DNA from: Schistocephalus solidus | Taxonomy: Eukaryota > Platyhelminthes > Cestoda > Diphyllobothriidea > Diphyllobothriidae | Assembly: GCA_017591395.1 (NCBI GenBank) | Contig: WEDG01002530.1 | Coordinates: 62,001 to 126,000, forward strand | Direction: 5' to 3' | DNA: 64,000 nt | Part shown: in pieces, positions 34,101 through 46,060 of the stretch | How positions within the stretch are numbered: the stretch's first letter is position 1 | Layout of the letters: every line of letters starts with the position of its first letter | Made by a program: the position numbers and the translations under genes | Notes under the pieces: model-generated | Databases searched by the model: none | What the model saw: only the letters and a program-made list of their open reading frames with translations | Told to the model about the DNA's origin: nothing

Positions 34101-35569
34101 TCATTAGTGTTATCCGGCTTTGTGCCCACTTGGCAGGAGGAGGATTAGTTACAGTATTTCTGTTTTTGTCATCCTTTTCTGTTTATATACCATTTTTTCA
34201 AAGTCCATATGAATATGGCAGTGTGGATAGGTGCATCACCACGTCTTTTCGATGAGGGTTCAACTCGCGACCGCGGCGTCATTTTTTTCCCCGCGCAAAT
34301 GAATCGTGAGAGTCTGTGTTTTCCATGCGTCTAAGAACTCTATGTGAATGCATTTAATGCATAAATCTTCTTCAGTAAATGGACTAGGGTGCGATAATAT
34401 TCAGCAGCCAGGCTTCTAAGAAGCATGCAACGACTCAGCCTTTGTTGTAACTTCTCCTTCCCGACTGAGGGCAGATGAATGCAGCACACCGCTGGCGTGA
34501 ATTTGAAGTCTGTATTTCCCGTAGCGATAACCTCTGGGACGTGGAAGAATCCGCATTAAAGAAATATTTGGATAGCCACAGAATCGTCAAGTCCAAGTGA
34601 ATAACTCCCAAAGGTAAAGACTGGACAATCCACTCAAGAACTATTCCAAACCAACCTCTCTTCTTCACTAAGGTAGAGATTAAAATTTTGATAACTTGTA
34701 ATAGACCACGAAATCTATGGAATTGTTCGAATGTACTAGGAACTCTTTTCCCGCGGATACCGGATGGAAAACGTACAATCGTTGGTCAGAGAAGATAGCC
34801 GGTGTTCCTTATCTCCCCATCACTGACATCTTTCCCCTTTATCGCTCTCGTTCCATCTCGAATGTCCCTTACCGTCAGCATATCAATAACCCTCATCCGC
34901 AGTTGCCGACAGCGCTGCTCGCCACACCGGTTTCTGACTGATCAATCATGAACACATCCCACTCCAAGCGGAACTTTGTACAGTTCCTCGATATTTGTTT
35001 GTGTCCTTCTATTCCCTTTTGGTATTCTTTCATTTGATACCATTAACATAAGCCCTTTACGCTGTAAACTTATTCTCTCCTTCGATCTATACATGTGTGT
35101 TTGAGGAAGTTTTTAACGATTCTGCCAACGTTACATGACCGGAAGCTATTCCAGGTGATCGATTTTGCGGAGTTAGCTACCCTTTACATCCTTGGACGCT
35201 AGATACTCAAAGGAACTTAAATTCAAAAGCAATTTCAAAATAAGCTTGCAGAGATTAGTCGCTCGTTAAGCAATAGATTTGTTGTCCGATCTCGATCAAC
35301 CAGAAAATAATACTATTTATCAAATACAATATAATGACTGTTTGATAGCATAATAAAATTGTTCCAATTAAACGCTTCATGTTCCTAACCAATTTCCACA
35401 TTTTTTCATGATTATTACAGTTACGTTAAGCTCAGTTTATTTGAGGAAAAATAGGCTTACGCCTTTGGAGTCCATATTTGCCTCATACAAATCTCAAAAT
35501 TAGAAAAAATGTAAAGAACTAGCAGTTAAGTGAGTGTAGACGGTGAATATAGTACACTGATGCCGTAAG
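34101..35569. other. Spacer between the two head-to-head CR1 copies
   Basis: No gene recognised. Short frames (34,435-34,668 minus; 34,717-34,941 plus) have no domain. Part of it may be the 5' UTR of the minus-strand CR1. Confidence 0.45.
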
Positions 35570-35929
35570 GTTAGATAATCACATATTGCACTTGCTGCTG
35601 CAGCAATCATGGATCCTTCAGGATGACTGTGTCTAGATTCCACTGTTACAAAACTATTTTCTTTCTATGTGAATATGTTACTCGCTACCTTATAATAACA
35701 TATGTAATTTAACTGGAATATATTCACTGAAAAATATCCCACCTGATATTCTTCGCCACTCGTTTTCGCAGCGATTTGTCGGTGCCTGGAATGGAATCCC
35801 AGAGGACGTCACACGGCCGAACACGACAGCACATTCAAACGTAATCTGTATTAATATTTACATGAGAAACACCGTTTTTTCGTACAAAAAGTCACTGCTA
35901 CGTCATATAAAACCTTACACATTGATAAA
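35570..35929 (+). mobile_element. CR1 3' fragment (C-terminus of ORF2)
   Basis: The plus strand reads FSQRFVGAWNGIPEDVTRP, the last conserved block of CR1 ORF2. Just before it, 35,600-35,730 resembles 40,480-40,600 (shared GATCCTTCAGG, AACTGGAATAT). Confidence 0.55.
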
Positions 35930-36872
35930 GTGTATTATATTTCACCCCTCAGTAAGAGTGACCATTGTACGCTGCTGTGGGAGTACTCCCTTTATTCTCA
36001 GCGCCAGAAAAGAACGCAAGGCAAGTTAAATATATTGAAGGTCGATTGTAATGCCATGAAGAAAGAACTGATGTCCATTAAAGGTGATTGTTTGCTCAAA
36101 GGGAATCCGGAGGAAGACTGGCGATCGTTAAAGATGATTTTACTCAATCTGATTGAACGCTTTTGTCCATTGAAAGTGCAAAGTAAGACTAGTCGCCCTG
36201 TCTGGTTAACAAGAGAACTAAACAGGTAGTTAAAGAAGAAAAATAAAAATGGAAGGTACTGAGGGAAACAGGGTCAACAGAACATCTCGAGGAATTTCGT
36301 CAATTACGAAATGCTGTCAAAAAAATGATCCGTCAGGCAAGAAAGAACTATGAATCAAGAGTTATCCAGCAGAGAAAATAATCCTTAAATTTTATTCCAT
36401 TATATCAATGGTCGATCAAAAAATAAGGACCCAGTCGCAGTAATTATGGATGGGAATGGTGTTGAAGTCATTGAAAATTGCGAGAAAGCAGAGCACTTGG
36501 GTCGGTTCTTTACCTCGGTATTCACTAGAGAACCTGAACTTCAGCTTGACCACATCAGCAGTGCTGTTATAGAAGCTGGTCCAGTGCTTGAATATATATA
36601 CTCTTCACGGAAACTCTCGAGGAACGAAAACTGCAAAAGCTCAAAGAAGCAAAGTCATCAGGCCTGGACGATTTACTGGCAAAGTTCTTGAAAGAACTGC
36701 CAGCGAACCCTCCAAAGCACTAGCACATATATTAAATTCGGCATTTGAATCAGGGAGACTGCCATCCGAATTGAAGTCAGCAAATATATACCGCATACAC
36801 AAGAGTGGGGCTCAGTCTTATGTCAACAATTATCGGCCTGTTAGCATAAAATTTGCTGTAAAATAATGAAAT
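35930..36872 (+). mobile_element. CR1 lineage E, plus-strand copy, left part
   Basis: Starts just before the end of the endonuclease (PLSKSDHCTLLWEYSL, with the SDH motif kept, unlike the minus copy). It continues through the linker (NCEKAEHLGRFFTSVFTREP) and RT fingers (LPSELKSANIYRIHKSGAQS), stopping at IKFAVK where a second CR1 is inserted. It matches 31,236-32,166 on the minus strand throughout, so the element is 5'-truncated. The other half resumes at 39,009. Confidence 0.8.
36869..36872. repeat. Target-site duplication, left copy (AAAT)
   Basis: AAAT ends the left half of the host CR1; the same four bases restart it at 39,009-39,012. The uninterrupted sister copy reads AATGAAATCTATAATTAAG at this spot, on the reverse strand within 31,211-31,240. 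Confidence 0.75.
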
Positions 36873-39008
36873 CAGCAGTTGGTAGAGAAATTCTGCCCAC
36901 TTAAAAGGCGATCATGCGTCTCCCGACCCGAGTGGGTGACATCGGAAATAAAAAGGAATCTCAAGAAGAAAAAGAAGACTGTGGAGAACATATGCCAGAT
37001 ATCAACAACCTGAACATTTTTCCACTTTTAAGAAACAGCGAAATCGGTGTCGGAATCTTCAGAGAAAAAGAAAGATCAAACTTTGAGTCAGAAATAGTCA
37101 AAGACATACCAAGAAATTCGAAAAGGTTTTATGCTTACGTTAATAAGGCAAAACCAAATCGCGACTGCATTCCTTGTCTTAAAGACAATCAGGGAAACAG
37201 GTTAATTGATAACTCTGATAAGACCTGCCTCTTATCCAATTTCTTTATGTCCGTGTATACCGAGGAACCATTTTTTGACGAGGATGAATACTACAGTACT
37301 ACCACATCTACAAACAAAATAAGCACGGTGTCGTTCCCAATGGACACAGTAAGAAAAAAACTCTGAAACAGCTACAGCCCACTAAATCACCTGGCCCAGA
37401 TGGTATATCCGCAAAAGTTCTCAATGAACTCACAGAACAGCTGGCCCCTTCCGCTCTCCAAGATATTTGAAAGTTCGATGGAGGCGGGGGCTCTGCCTAC
37501 CGAGTGGAAGATAGCCAACATAACCCCCATCTATAAAGGAGGAGAGAGGACATCACCAAACAGTTTCCGACCAGTCAGCCTCACAAGTATCTGTTGCAAA
37601 ATGATGGAGAAGATTATTAAAACGGAACTGATGAGGCATCTTGAAGAGAATAACTTGCTAAGTTCATATCAACATGGATTTCGAAGTGGTCGATCCTGCC
37701 TCACAAACTTGCTCACATCCATGGAAAGTTGGACAAAATCATTAGAAATGGGTTTGTCAGTCGATGCGGTCTACATTGACTTTAGCAAAGCCTTTGACAG
37801 GGTTCCACACAAAACGTCTGATCTTTAAGCTCCGTCAAATGGGTGTGACTGGCAACCTTCTCAAATGGTTGGCCGACTTTCTCACAGACAGGCGCCAGCG
37901 TGTTTGTATCGGAGACACCAAGTCTCACTGGGAAACCGTTCACAGTGGAGTTCCGCAGGGCAGCGTTCTGGGTCCCATTTTTGTTTCTGATATACGTAAA
38001 CGACTGCCTGGATTGTCTGACATGCGAGAAGGTAATGTTCGCTGACGATTTGAAGTTATGGAACTCGATTGAAAAACCGGAGGATGCGCGAAAATTACAA
38101 CAAAACTTAGATCGCTTGCAAACATGGTGTGATGAGTGGCTGCTGAATCTTAATCTTAACAAATGCCAAATAATCCGACTGCGGTCTAGTTCCAGAAGGC
38201 TGATTGAGTTTGAATACCAGTACTCCATCAGTGGTCACCAACTCCAGGAGGTAAATATTCTAAAGGACTTGGGTATATGGATAACACCAACTCTCAAACC
38301 ATCGTCGCACTGTGCGAATATCGCAAAAGAAAGCAATGTGTATCTTAGGCGCAATCAGGAGGTCCTTCGTTAATTTTTGACGAAGAGCTTTTTGGGCGCG
38401 TTTATGGAACATTTATCCGGCCGGTGTTGGAATATTGCGTTCAGGCGTGGCGCCCTTGGACGAAACATGACTACGCTCTGCTGGAGAAAGTTCAACGGAG
38501 GGCAACGAAACTAGTCAGCGGATTGGAATGCCTACCCCTATGAGGGCCGCCTAGAAAGACTTAAAAATTTTTCCTCTCTTATAGGCAATACAGAGGGATA
38601 TGATCTTAGTCTTCAAACTGGTCAGAGGAGTTGATTGTGCTCTTCAGATGGCCAACTTTTTGAATTGGCAAACATGACAAGTCTCCGAGGTCACCAATAC
38701 AAACTGAAAAGAAAATCACGCCAAACTTGAAGTACGGGCCAACTTCTTTTCCCAACGGGTGATTGACGAATGGAACAAGCTGCCAGCCTCAGTTGTTCAG
38801 GCTGAAAGCGTTGAAATGTTTAAAAGAAGACTTGATGCATTTTTACTTGATGAACATATATTTAGTCGACAGCAATGATTGATATACTAAAACGACTATC
38901 GCCATGTAACATTTGCTTGTTTTGCTAGCGTCTATCTGTAAATAGGGTTTTCAAAGGCTCTGCCTATCTCCCTTATATATACTGAATTATACTGAATTAT
39001 ACTGAATT
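36873..39008 (+). mobile_element. Nested CR1 LINE inserted inside lineage E
   Basis: A 2,136-base insert with a 5'-truncated CR1 ORF2. Linker (36,914-37,366); RT fingers (SPGPDGISAKVLNELT); motif A SKAFDRVPHK; SGVPQGSVLGPI; an intact FADDLKLWNS box near 38,040; thumb; and C-terminus (FFSQRVIDEWNKLPASVVQ). It ends in three ATACTGAATT units, the short tandem 3' repeat typical of CR1. Frameshifts near 37,365, 37,820, 37,975 and 38,360 break the frame. Both catalytic aspartates survive, so it is younger or better kept than its host. Confidence 0.85.
38978..39008 (+). repeat. CR1 3'-terminal tandem repeat (ATACTGAATT)3
   Basis: Three near-perfect ten-base units mark the 3' end of the nested CR1, directly against the right target duplication. 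Confidence 0.85.
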
Positions 39009-40435
39009 AAATCTATAATTAAGAAGGCGACCATGGATTTCCTGAAGGAAAACCGATTACTCTCGTAGTTCGAGTATGGCTTCAGACATAATCGCTCTTG
39101 TCTTTTCAGTTTATTACTCTCCATAGATCGGTGAACTCGTGCATTGGACAAAGATGGTAGGATTGAGGTCAGCTACACTGATTTAATGAAAGCATTTGAC
39201 AGTGACCTACACAACGCCTTCTCATTAAATTATCTGAAATTGGCATAAGAGGAATGCCGCTGACATGGATCGAAGATTTTCTTACAGGAAGATTGCATAT
39301 TGTGTGCATCGATACCTCGAAGTCAACACCTACTCCGGTTCTAAGAGGTGTCCCTTAAGGCTCCGTCTTAGGGCCGTTTCTCTTCTTAGACTAAATCAAC
39401 GACTGTGTCTACGACCTGGGATTCCGTGCCATCATCTTTGCTGACAATGTTAAATTGTGGAGGGCCATCAAATCCGATGCCGATACGGATGCACTTCAAG
39501 AGAGTCTCGATCGCCTAAGCAGTTGATCTGCTTGTTGGCTCTTAAATTGTAACGTAAGGAAGTGCGCGGTCCTAAGACTCCGTACCTGAAGGACTGGTGA
39601 GGAGGATTATTCCTACCAATACCTTCTCGATGTGTGGTCTCTTTTAATTGTCGAGGATCAGAAGGACCTCGGTGTTCTAATAAACTCCTCCCTCAAACCA
39701 TCTTCACAGTGTCTAAAGGCCACTTAAAGCGTGACACAGGTCGTATGTGAGCTCAGATGTGGTTTTTTTCTTATTAATAAGGAATTATTCCGAAAACACT
39801 ATGGGGCATTTGTTCAATCTCACTTGAAGTATGCCATCCAGGCCTGGCGCCCGTGGTTTAAGAAGGATTATCTACAACTGGAACGAGTGCAGGTGAAGGC
39901 TCCGAAGATGCTGAAGAATCTTAGTCATCTGCCTTAGGAAGCGAGACTAGCTGAACTTGATTTGTTTCCTCACAAATACAGGCAACTACGCGGTGACCTC
40001 AACCATACCTATCGGATTGTCAGAGGCCGCGGATATGCCCTAGAATTTGCTGACTTCTTCGAATGGTCTGGTACGGAACATCTGCGGGGTCATCCCTTTA
40101 AACTGCAGAGGGAGTTGGTCCACACGGACGTCAATCAGAACGCCTTTTCGCATAGCATCGTCAGAGCATGGAACGGACTCCGTGACGAGGTGGTCCTTTC
40201 AGAAATATTTGACACATTTAAATGCAAACAAGATACTCATTTGCTGAGAATCTATTGTACATATAATGAAGATTGTGTCAGTAGCGGCATCTTGCGGCTG
40301 GCCCGCACATATCAATGACCCTACATTTTAATTTATCAGATTTATAACTGTAAACGTTTATTCTATTGACATTTTTGCATGTGAATACGGAGCTTACGGT
40401 TGAAAGTCTATTCCCTAAATAAAATGACTTTAAGT
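39009..40435 (+). mobile_element. CR1 lineage E, plus-strand copy, right part
   Basis: Resumes with CTATAATTAAGAAGG exactly where the left part stopped. It carries the rest of the RT (FADN box near 39,440), thumb (LKYAIQAWRPWFKKDY), and C-terminus (ALEFADFFEWSGTEHLRGHP), then a 3' UTR with TTCCCTAAATAAAATGACTT. In-frame stops near 39,067, 39,357, 39,525, 39,726 and 39,936 are at the same codons as in the minus-strand sister. Confidence 0.8.
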
Positions 40436-40459
40436 GACTATGCATGCATATAACTGCGA

Positions 40460-40600
40460 TACTTATTATTTGACATAGGTAATCATCGATCCTTCAGGGT
40501 GTCTGGGCCCAGATCCCACTGTTTAAAATTATTTCCTTCTGTGAATATCTTACTCACTACTTTATAGTAACATATTCTTTCCAACTGGAATATTTTACAT
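40460..40600 (+). repeat. Repeat shared with 35,580-35,740
   Basis: Common blocks include GATCCTTCAGG, a TTCTNTGTGAATAT-like block and AACTGGAATAT, with moderate divergence. It follows the 3' end of the plus-strand lineage E copy. Confidence 0.5.
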
Positions 40601-43434
40601 ATCATTTTTAATAGGCTCTTCAAAGTTAATCCCTATAAGTCTTAAATAAACTGAACTATACAGAACTATATGTATGGCAAGCCGATGTTTAAATGTCTCC
40701 ATGGATTCAGACCTAGCAGTCGCCTTGGGTAAGGTATTACACTGTTCCACGGCATGGTTGGAGAAAAAATACTTGCTCGCATCCAATCTGCATTGAGGTG
40801 CACGTAGTTTGACGGGATGCCCCAGGAGATAAGTTGTAGTTGCGCGTTGGACAAAGTCATCACACAGGAGGGGGCAGTTCAAGCCACGTACGATCCAGAA
40901 TGTTTATATCAAGTCCCTGCGCAACTGCCTGTAACTAAGAGGATAGATATTTAGATTAGTTAGAGTTATTTCTTATGGTAGTGTACCTTGACCCCTAACC
41001 AATTTAGTCGCTTTCCGCTGTACCCTTTCGAGCAGGTTGTAATCCTTGTGGGCCACCACTCTCAATGACTGTGCGCATTGATTGCTCTCTCCTGCACAGA
41101 TAACTTGGGAACGGCCAATAAGGAATTTCACAATCCACGTAAGCAGTTTGCCTCCGATACCCATCACTCTCAACTTGTACAGAAGACGCTGGTGCGGAAC
41201 ACTGTGAAAGGCCTTCCGGAAATCAATGTAGGCCACATGCGCTAAACCTTTTAGATCGAGCGCTTTTGTCTAGCTTTGCATCATATAAAGTAGGCTCGTT
41301 ACACACGACCTTGCCTTACGAAAACTGTATTGTGCATTGGACGAGAGGTTGTGGGTTTCCCAATAAATCATAAAGTCTTTTTTAGTATTTCAACAATCGC
41401 CTCTTCTCGAAACAGAGAATCTTAATACTTGGCGCTCCCATGGCTTCGTAGTAAAGGGCAATGAAAACAGCTTATCTCATGAAAACCGACTGAAAGAGCT
41501 GAGAAAAATGCTCAGCTTTGTTTTTACTTTCCTATATTTTTAAACAGTCATCGTTCGTCATAACGGGAACCGAGTTCTGGTTACGCGTGCTCTTCCTTTA
41601 GTAGCTGTAGAGCAGTTTAAGATTTTTAACTGCTCGGCGGATCAAATCACGCTCGAAATCCTGTCTTCTTTTGAAAATCAAGCTTTTCAACTTATTCCTT
41701 TCATTTTTGTAAGCTTGAAAGGCTGCAGTTTAGTTTTTTCCACAATACTTCTTCAAGAGCATTCCTTTCTTGTTTATCTCCGTTTTTACATCTAGTGTTA
41801 GCCACTGTGGTTGGTTTTATATACTAAGATATGAAACTGGACAATGGCACTTCATTAGTTGCAACAACCGCCCCTTAAATAAATTCAGTCTTCTTTGACG
41901 TTCCCGGAGATTAGAAGATCTCAGTCTATTCGTGGTGCCTCAGCTCTCATTTGGAAAGACTCTCACTGCCATATATTGGGGCTCGTTTCATTTCATGCAG
42001 TTAGTACGGAATATGAACCGTACTCCCATGAAAGTATTGCATGATCACTGCGACCAAGTGGAGGTAGGATCTTTGGCAAAGATGAGATCTAAACAACTAG
42101 CCTGTTGCCATTCAAGCGCTCTAGTGGGAACAAAGACATGTTGTGTTAGAAGCGCTTCCCGTGTTGCATTAAGCAGGCGGTGATTGAAAGCATATTTTGA
42201 GCACTTGGCCTGCAGATCATTCCATCAAATGCTAGGTGCATTGAATTCACCCATTAGATCAACTTCAGTTCGGCTGCCGATCTCATTTATGTTCTCTAGC
42301 AAGCAAGTATCTTCGTCTGTGTCCATCCTCAGGGGTCAGTTGAAAGTCACGGCTTCAAGGGACTGCGACCCCATGCCTTTATGACCAGTCAAATATCCTT
42401 TATCTCATCGGATATATTCTAGTCCTCTCACATGCACTTAAGTTGCTCTTTACATGCATGGCAACTCCTCCATCCTGGTTGTTCATCCGGTCTCTTCTAA
42501 ACAATTGGTATCCGGATAAGGCTACTTCGCAATCACTGATTTTCTGTGATAGCCATGAGTCCGTTATTGCATCAACATCAGGAGACAGATCGGTCACTTA
42601 CGTTCTTTGTTCATCGAACTTCAAAAATAGACTCTGTGCGTTAGTATACAAAAATTTTCGTTGGCAAAATTCAGCAGTGCGAAGTTCATTTTGCCTCGAG
42701 TTTGCCAATATTACTTTGCTGCTGCCATCATGAGCATTGGCTGGTTCCAGAGAAAGACCGCATTCCTTTGCATCGCTTGTCCCCTGCAAAAAACCAGGTT
42801 GTTCTCTCAAGTAACAAGTCTTCTCTGTAGTTCCATCGCTAGTTCGCGACGTTTCAGACCTTCCGCTGGAGAGTAGCCAGGTTGAAAAATATCGTTATGA
42901 GCACTTCGGAGGTTGGTTTTTATGGAGAGAAGAAATTAAGCTCCTTCTTTGCTGTCCAAGGAAATTTTATAAGGCCAGAAGGCTGCACGAACGGTGAAAC
43001 CTATCAATGTCAGCGGAATTTCTTTCCTTGGGGTAGGGGCATGCAACTCGGATAAACCCTAAATTTCGTTTCAATTATGTCGTTCAAGAGGAGCCTTTAT
43101 TATAATTCTGACAATATTTTCCTCTGAATGATGTGAGGGATTCGTGGGACTTGTTTTCGACTTAATTATTCTTTTATACTGTTTCCCTACTCTACTTTGC
43201 CACCGGTTTGTTTCTTCGCTTTCAACTAGGGGGATTAAAGAACAGCTGAGAAGGTTGACAGAAGTTGGGATTAAGGTGGGACTTCCGATAGAAGACGTGC
43301 GTTGCCATTGGCCTGATCTTACTGTTATCCAAGTTGGCAAGAACTGAACTGCAACCCATAAATTGAGATGCTGTTGGGATGATATTATCTTGAATTTTTT
43401 TGCTCTTTGCTTTTTTCGTATCACCCATCAACAA
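40595..43434 (-). mobile_element. CR1 LINE with EN, RT start and C-terminus; palm deleted
   Basis: Down the minus strand: ORF1-like basic region (43,434-43,071); endonuclease start FLYTNAQSLFLKFDEQ, then LSPDVDAITDSWLSQKISDC, GEFNAPS and LGRSDHAILSWEYG (about 42,660-42,030). RT motif A reads KAFHSVPHQRL, with histidine in place of the metal-binding aspartate. At about 41,070 the text jumps from CAGESNQCAQSL to the thumb (DYNLLERVQRKATKLVRGQ), so the VPQGS and ADD motifs, some 0.6 kb, are missing. The C-terminus is at 40,882-40,600. Confidence 0.75.
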
Positions 43435-43439
43435 AGCTG

Positions 43440-43949
43440 CCGATGCAGCTATTAAATTTATTAACCGACCAAAGACTGCTGAAAATAGTGCGAAACAGAG
43501 TGATACACCATACTAGTCAAAAATTCCCCTAGGATCGAATGAAGGAGGGGAATTCAAATGTCGTGAATATCATTGTGGCAGTGGACAATATTAGTGGATT
43601 TAGGAAAGAATAAATAACATGGAGAGTCACTAGATCAACTGAGGATCTCAAACTGAAAAAGCGAGGCATGTAAGTTGGATCTATAATTTTTATGAGACCC
43701 TGAACAAAAGTCGAACGTGAAGATCTTGGGAAAAGCTTTATACCTTCCGCAATGAAATGCTTACGAGTTTCATTTCGAATGCATATATACTAAGGGAAGT
43801 CTTATTTTCAAGAAAAATATTCCAGTGAAACTTGGACTTGGAGAAATAAGAACACTCCGTAGGGTAGCGAAGAGATGGTTGAATGGTCAGAAGATGAATT
43901 CCGAATGACATACAACAGATGCCTTGGAACGGGCACATCCAGAGGTGGA
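43440..43949. other. Short unassigned stretch between two CR1 copies
   Basis: No domain recognised; overlapping short minus-strand frames at 43,738-44,026 are antisense to the start of the next CR1. Confidence 0.4.
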
Positions 43950-45215
43950 TCCAAGCATTTGAAGATAGACACGCGGTTCACATCACCTTCATTGACTTTC
44001 AAAAGGCCTTCGATACTGTGCCTCACCAGAGACTGCTGTACAAGCTAGAATGAATTGGAATCAGAGGTAACCTCCTCAAGTGGATCGAAAAATTCCTCAT
44101 GGGTCAGCGCCAGGTTGTGTGCATCGGGCAAGAGATGTCAAGTTCTGCTGCGGTCGAGAGTGGGTTTCCTCAGGGTTCAGGTCTAGGGCCAATACTGTTT
44201 TCAATATACGTGGACGACTGTTTCAAGAATCTGGACAGTGAAGCAGCAATGTTTGCCGGCGACATTAAAATGTGGAATGTAATCCAGAGACCTGCTGACG
44301 AGGATAAACTGCAGATCAACCTTAATCGGTTGGAGGAATGGTCAAATCATTGGCATTTGCTGTTTCAACGTCGATAAGTATACAATACTTCGCTTAGGCA
44401 ACCCATCTGGATCTGCCGAAAGTAGAAGCTTTTTTCTCAACGATGAAGCCTTAAAAGACGTGGAGACCCAAAATGATCTTTGTGTGCTGACTGCTCGAAA
44501 TGGTCGAAGAGCGCAATCGCGGTGTTGCATGCCATCAGACGAGCCCTTTTGGATTTCGATGAAGACCTCTTCGCTAAGACTTTTGGAACATTCATTAGGC
44601 CGCATTTGGAATATGCTGTGCAAGCCTGGAAACCCTGGACAATTCAAGAGCAGAACTGCCTTGAAAGAGTACAGAGGAAAGCAACCAAAATGATTAGGAG
44701 TCAAAGCTTCTTGCCATATCCAACCCGCCTAATGAATCTTACTTTTTTTCCCTTTGAGTCATAGGCAAATGCGTGGTGATCTCCTGCAGACATTCCGAAT
44801 TGCGAAGGAATTGGATTGTTCCCTGGAATTCTCAGACTTCTTTGAATTTGCTGCCAGGACCCATCTCCGAGGTCACCCATTGAGCTTGCGCGTCCAGCAG
44901 GCGAGACTGGATGTGCGCAAGTTCTCCTTCTCTGTCCGAGTGGTTAAACCATGGAATGCCCCCCCCTGAAGACGCTGTGATGTCACTATCGCTGTTAAGC
45001 TTTAAGAGGAACCTTGAGAGTTTTATGTTCCAAAACGAGCCGGAAAAATGAAAAAATTATCTTTCCAACCAAGAGTCATGCACCAATTGTCATATCTTAC
45101 CATGGCCTTTTGTACTTTGCAACCCACACGGTTTCTCTGTAAACCGCACTTAATTTTACGTTACAAATATGGTACTCAAAGGCCCATGCCTTTTTCCCTT
45201 GATAAATATAATTGA
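43950..45215 (+). mobile_element. 5'-truncated CR1 LINE (RT palm to 3' end)
   Basis: The plus strand starts at RT motif A (HITFIDFQKAFDTVPHQRLL). It runs through GFPQGSGLGPILFSIYVDDC, a FAGDIKMWN box (the first catalytic Asp is Gly; near 44,255), thumb (RPHLEYAVQAWKPWTIQEQ), and C-terminus (SLEFSDFFEFAARTHLRGHP). Its tail (AAAGGCCCATGCCTTTTTCC) resembles the 3' end of the nested CR1 (AAAGGCTCTGCCTATCTCCC), suggesting a related family. Frameshifts fall near 44,375 and 44,760. Confidence 0.75.
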
Positions 45216-45229
45216 AAATGGCGTTTAAA

Positions 45230-46060
45230 TAAAAGAGGTGGAAACGCACAAATATCTGGGCATGTGGACAACTGCGAATTTGATGCCCTCAGAACACTGT
45301 AAGAAAGCAGTCCAGAAGGCATTGGATTGGACGTGCGTTAAAAATATCCCTTCCTGATCTCTTCAGACGGGTGTTTGGCGTCTTCGTGAGACTAACTTTA
45401 AATTATGGAATACCAGTCTGGATACCGTGGAGGAAGAAAGATGTTGACCTTCTCGAACAGGTGCAATGGAGAGCAACGAAGATGGTCGACGGTGTTATGG
45501 CTTTACCGTACCGAAAAAGATTAAAAAAGCTTCACTTATTTCCTTTTTCATACAGGCAGTTTCAGTGTAGCTTGCTCTAGACATTTTGGATTATCCGGGG
45601 CCATGATTCCTCCCTGAGATCGGAGGATTTCTTTGAGTTGGCCTGCACAACTCACCTGGGTGGTCATCTTTGTAAGGTCAATAACGAACGCACGCGATTG
45701 AAGCTCGGAAAGGTTTTAACAGCCAACGAGTGGTACTACCTTGGAACTCGTTACCAATCGAGATGGGTACCGCTGACAGCATTTCTGATTTTAAAAGAAG
45801 GCTTGATTGCATAATATTTGAAAAAAGATGACTCTCACAACATGATTACTTAAAACCAGTCTTTTTAAATATTTCAGGCTCTACTTTTCTTCCACAATGT
45901 TTGGCCTATAACTGTGAAAAGACATTCAAATTATGTTTTGCTTTGACTCAAAACGTTTTAAATGTACACCAGTTTATATTGATTGTACATATGCAATGAT
46001 AACTTAACATGACTAGGGTAATCAAGAGCAATGCATGTAACCCTTCAAAATATGCAATAT
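45230..46060 (+). mobile_element. 5'-truncated CR1, one arm of a large inverted pair
   Basis: Starts abruptly at AAAAGAGGTGGAAACGCACA (VETHKYLGMWTTANLMPSEH) and covers the RT C-terminus, thumb (WIPWRKKDVDLLEQVQWRAT) and 3' UTR to CAATATA. By eye it is nearly identical in reverse complement to 51,570-50,742: the first 150 bases differ at only one or two positions. Stops and frame changes are largely shared. Confidence 0.8.
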
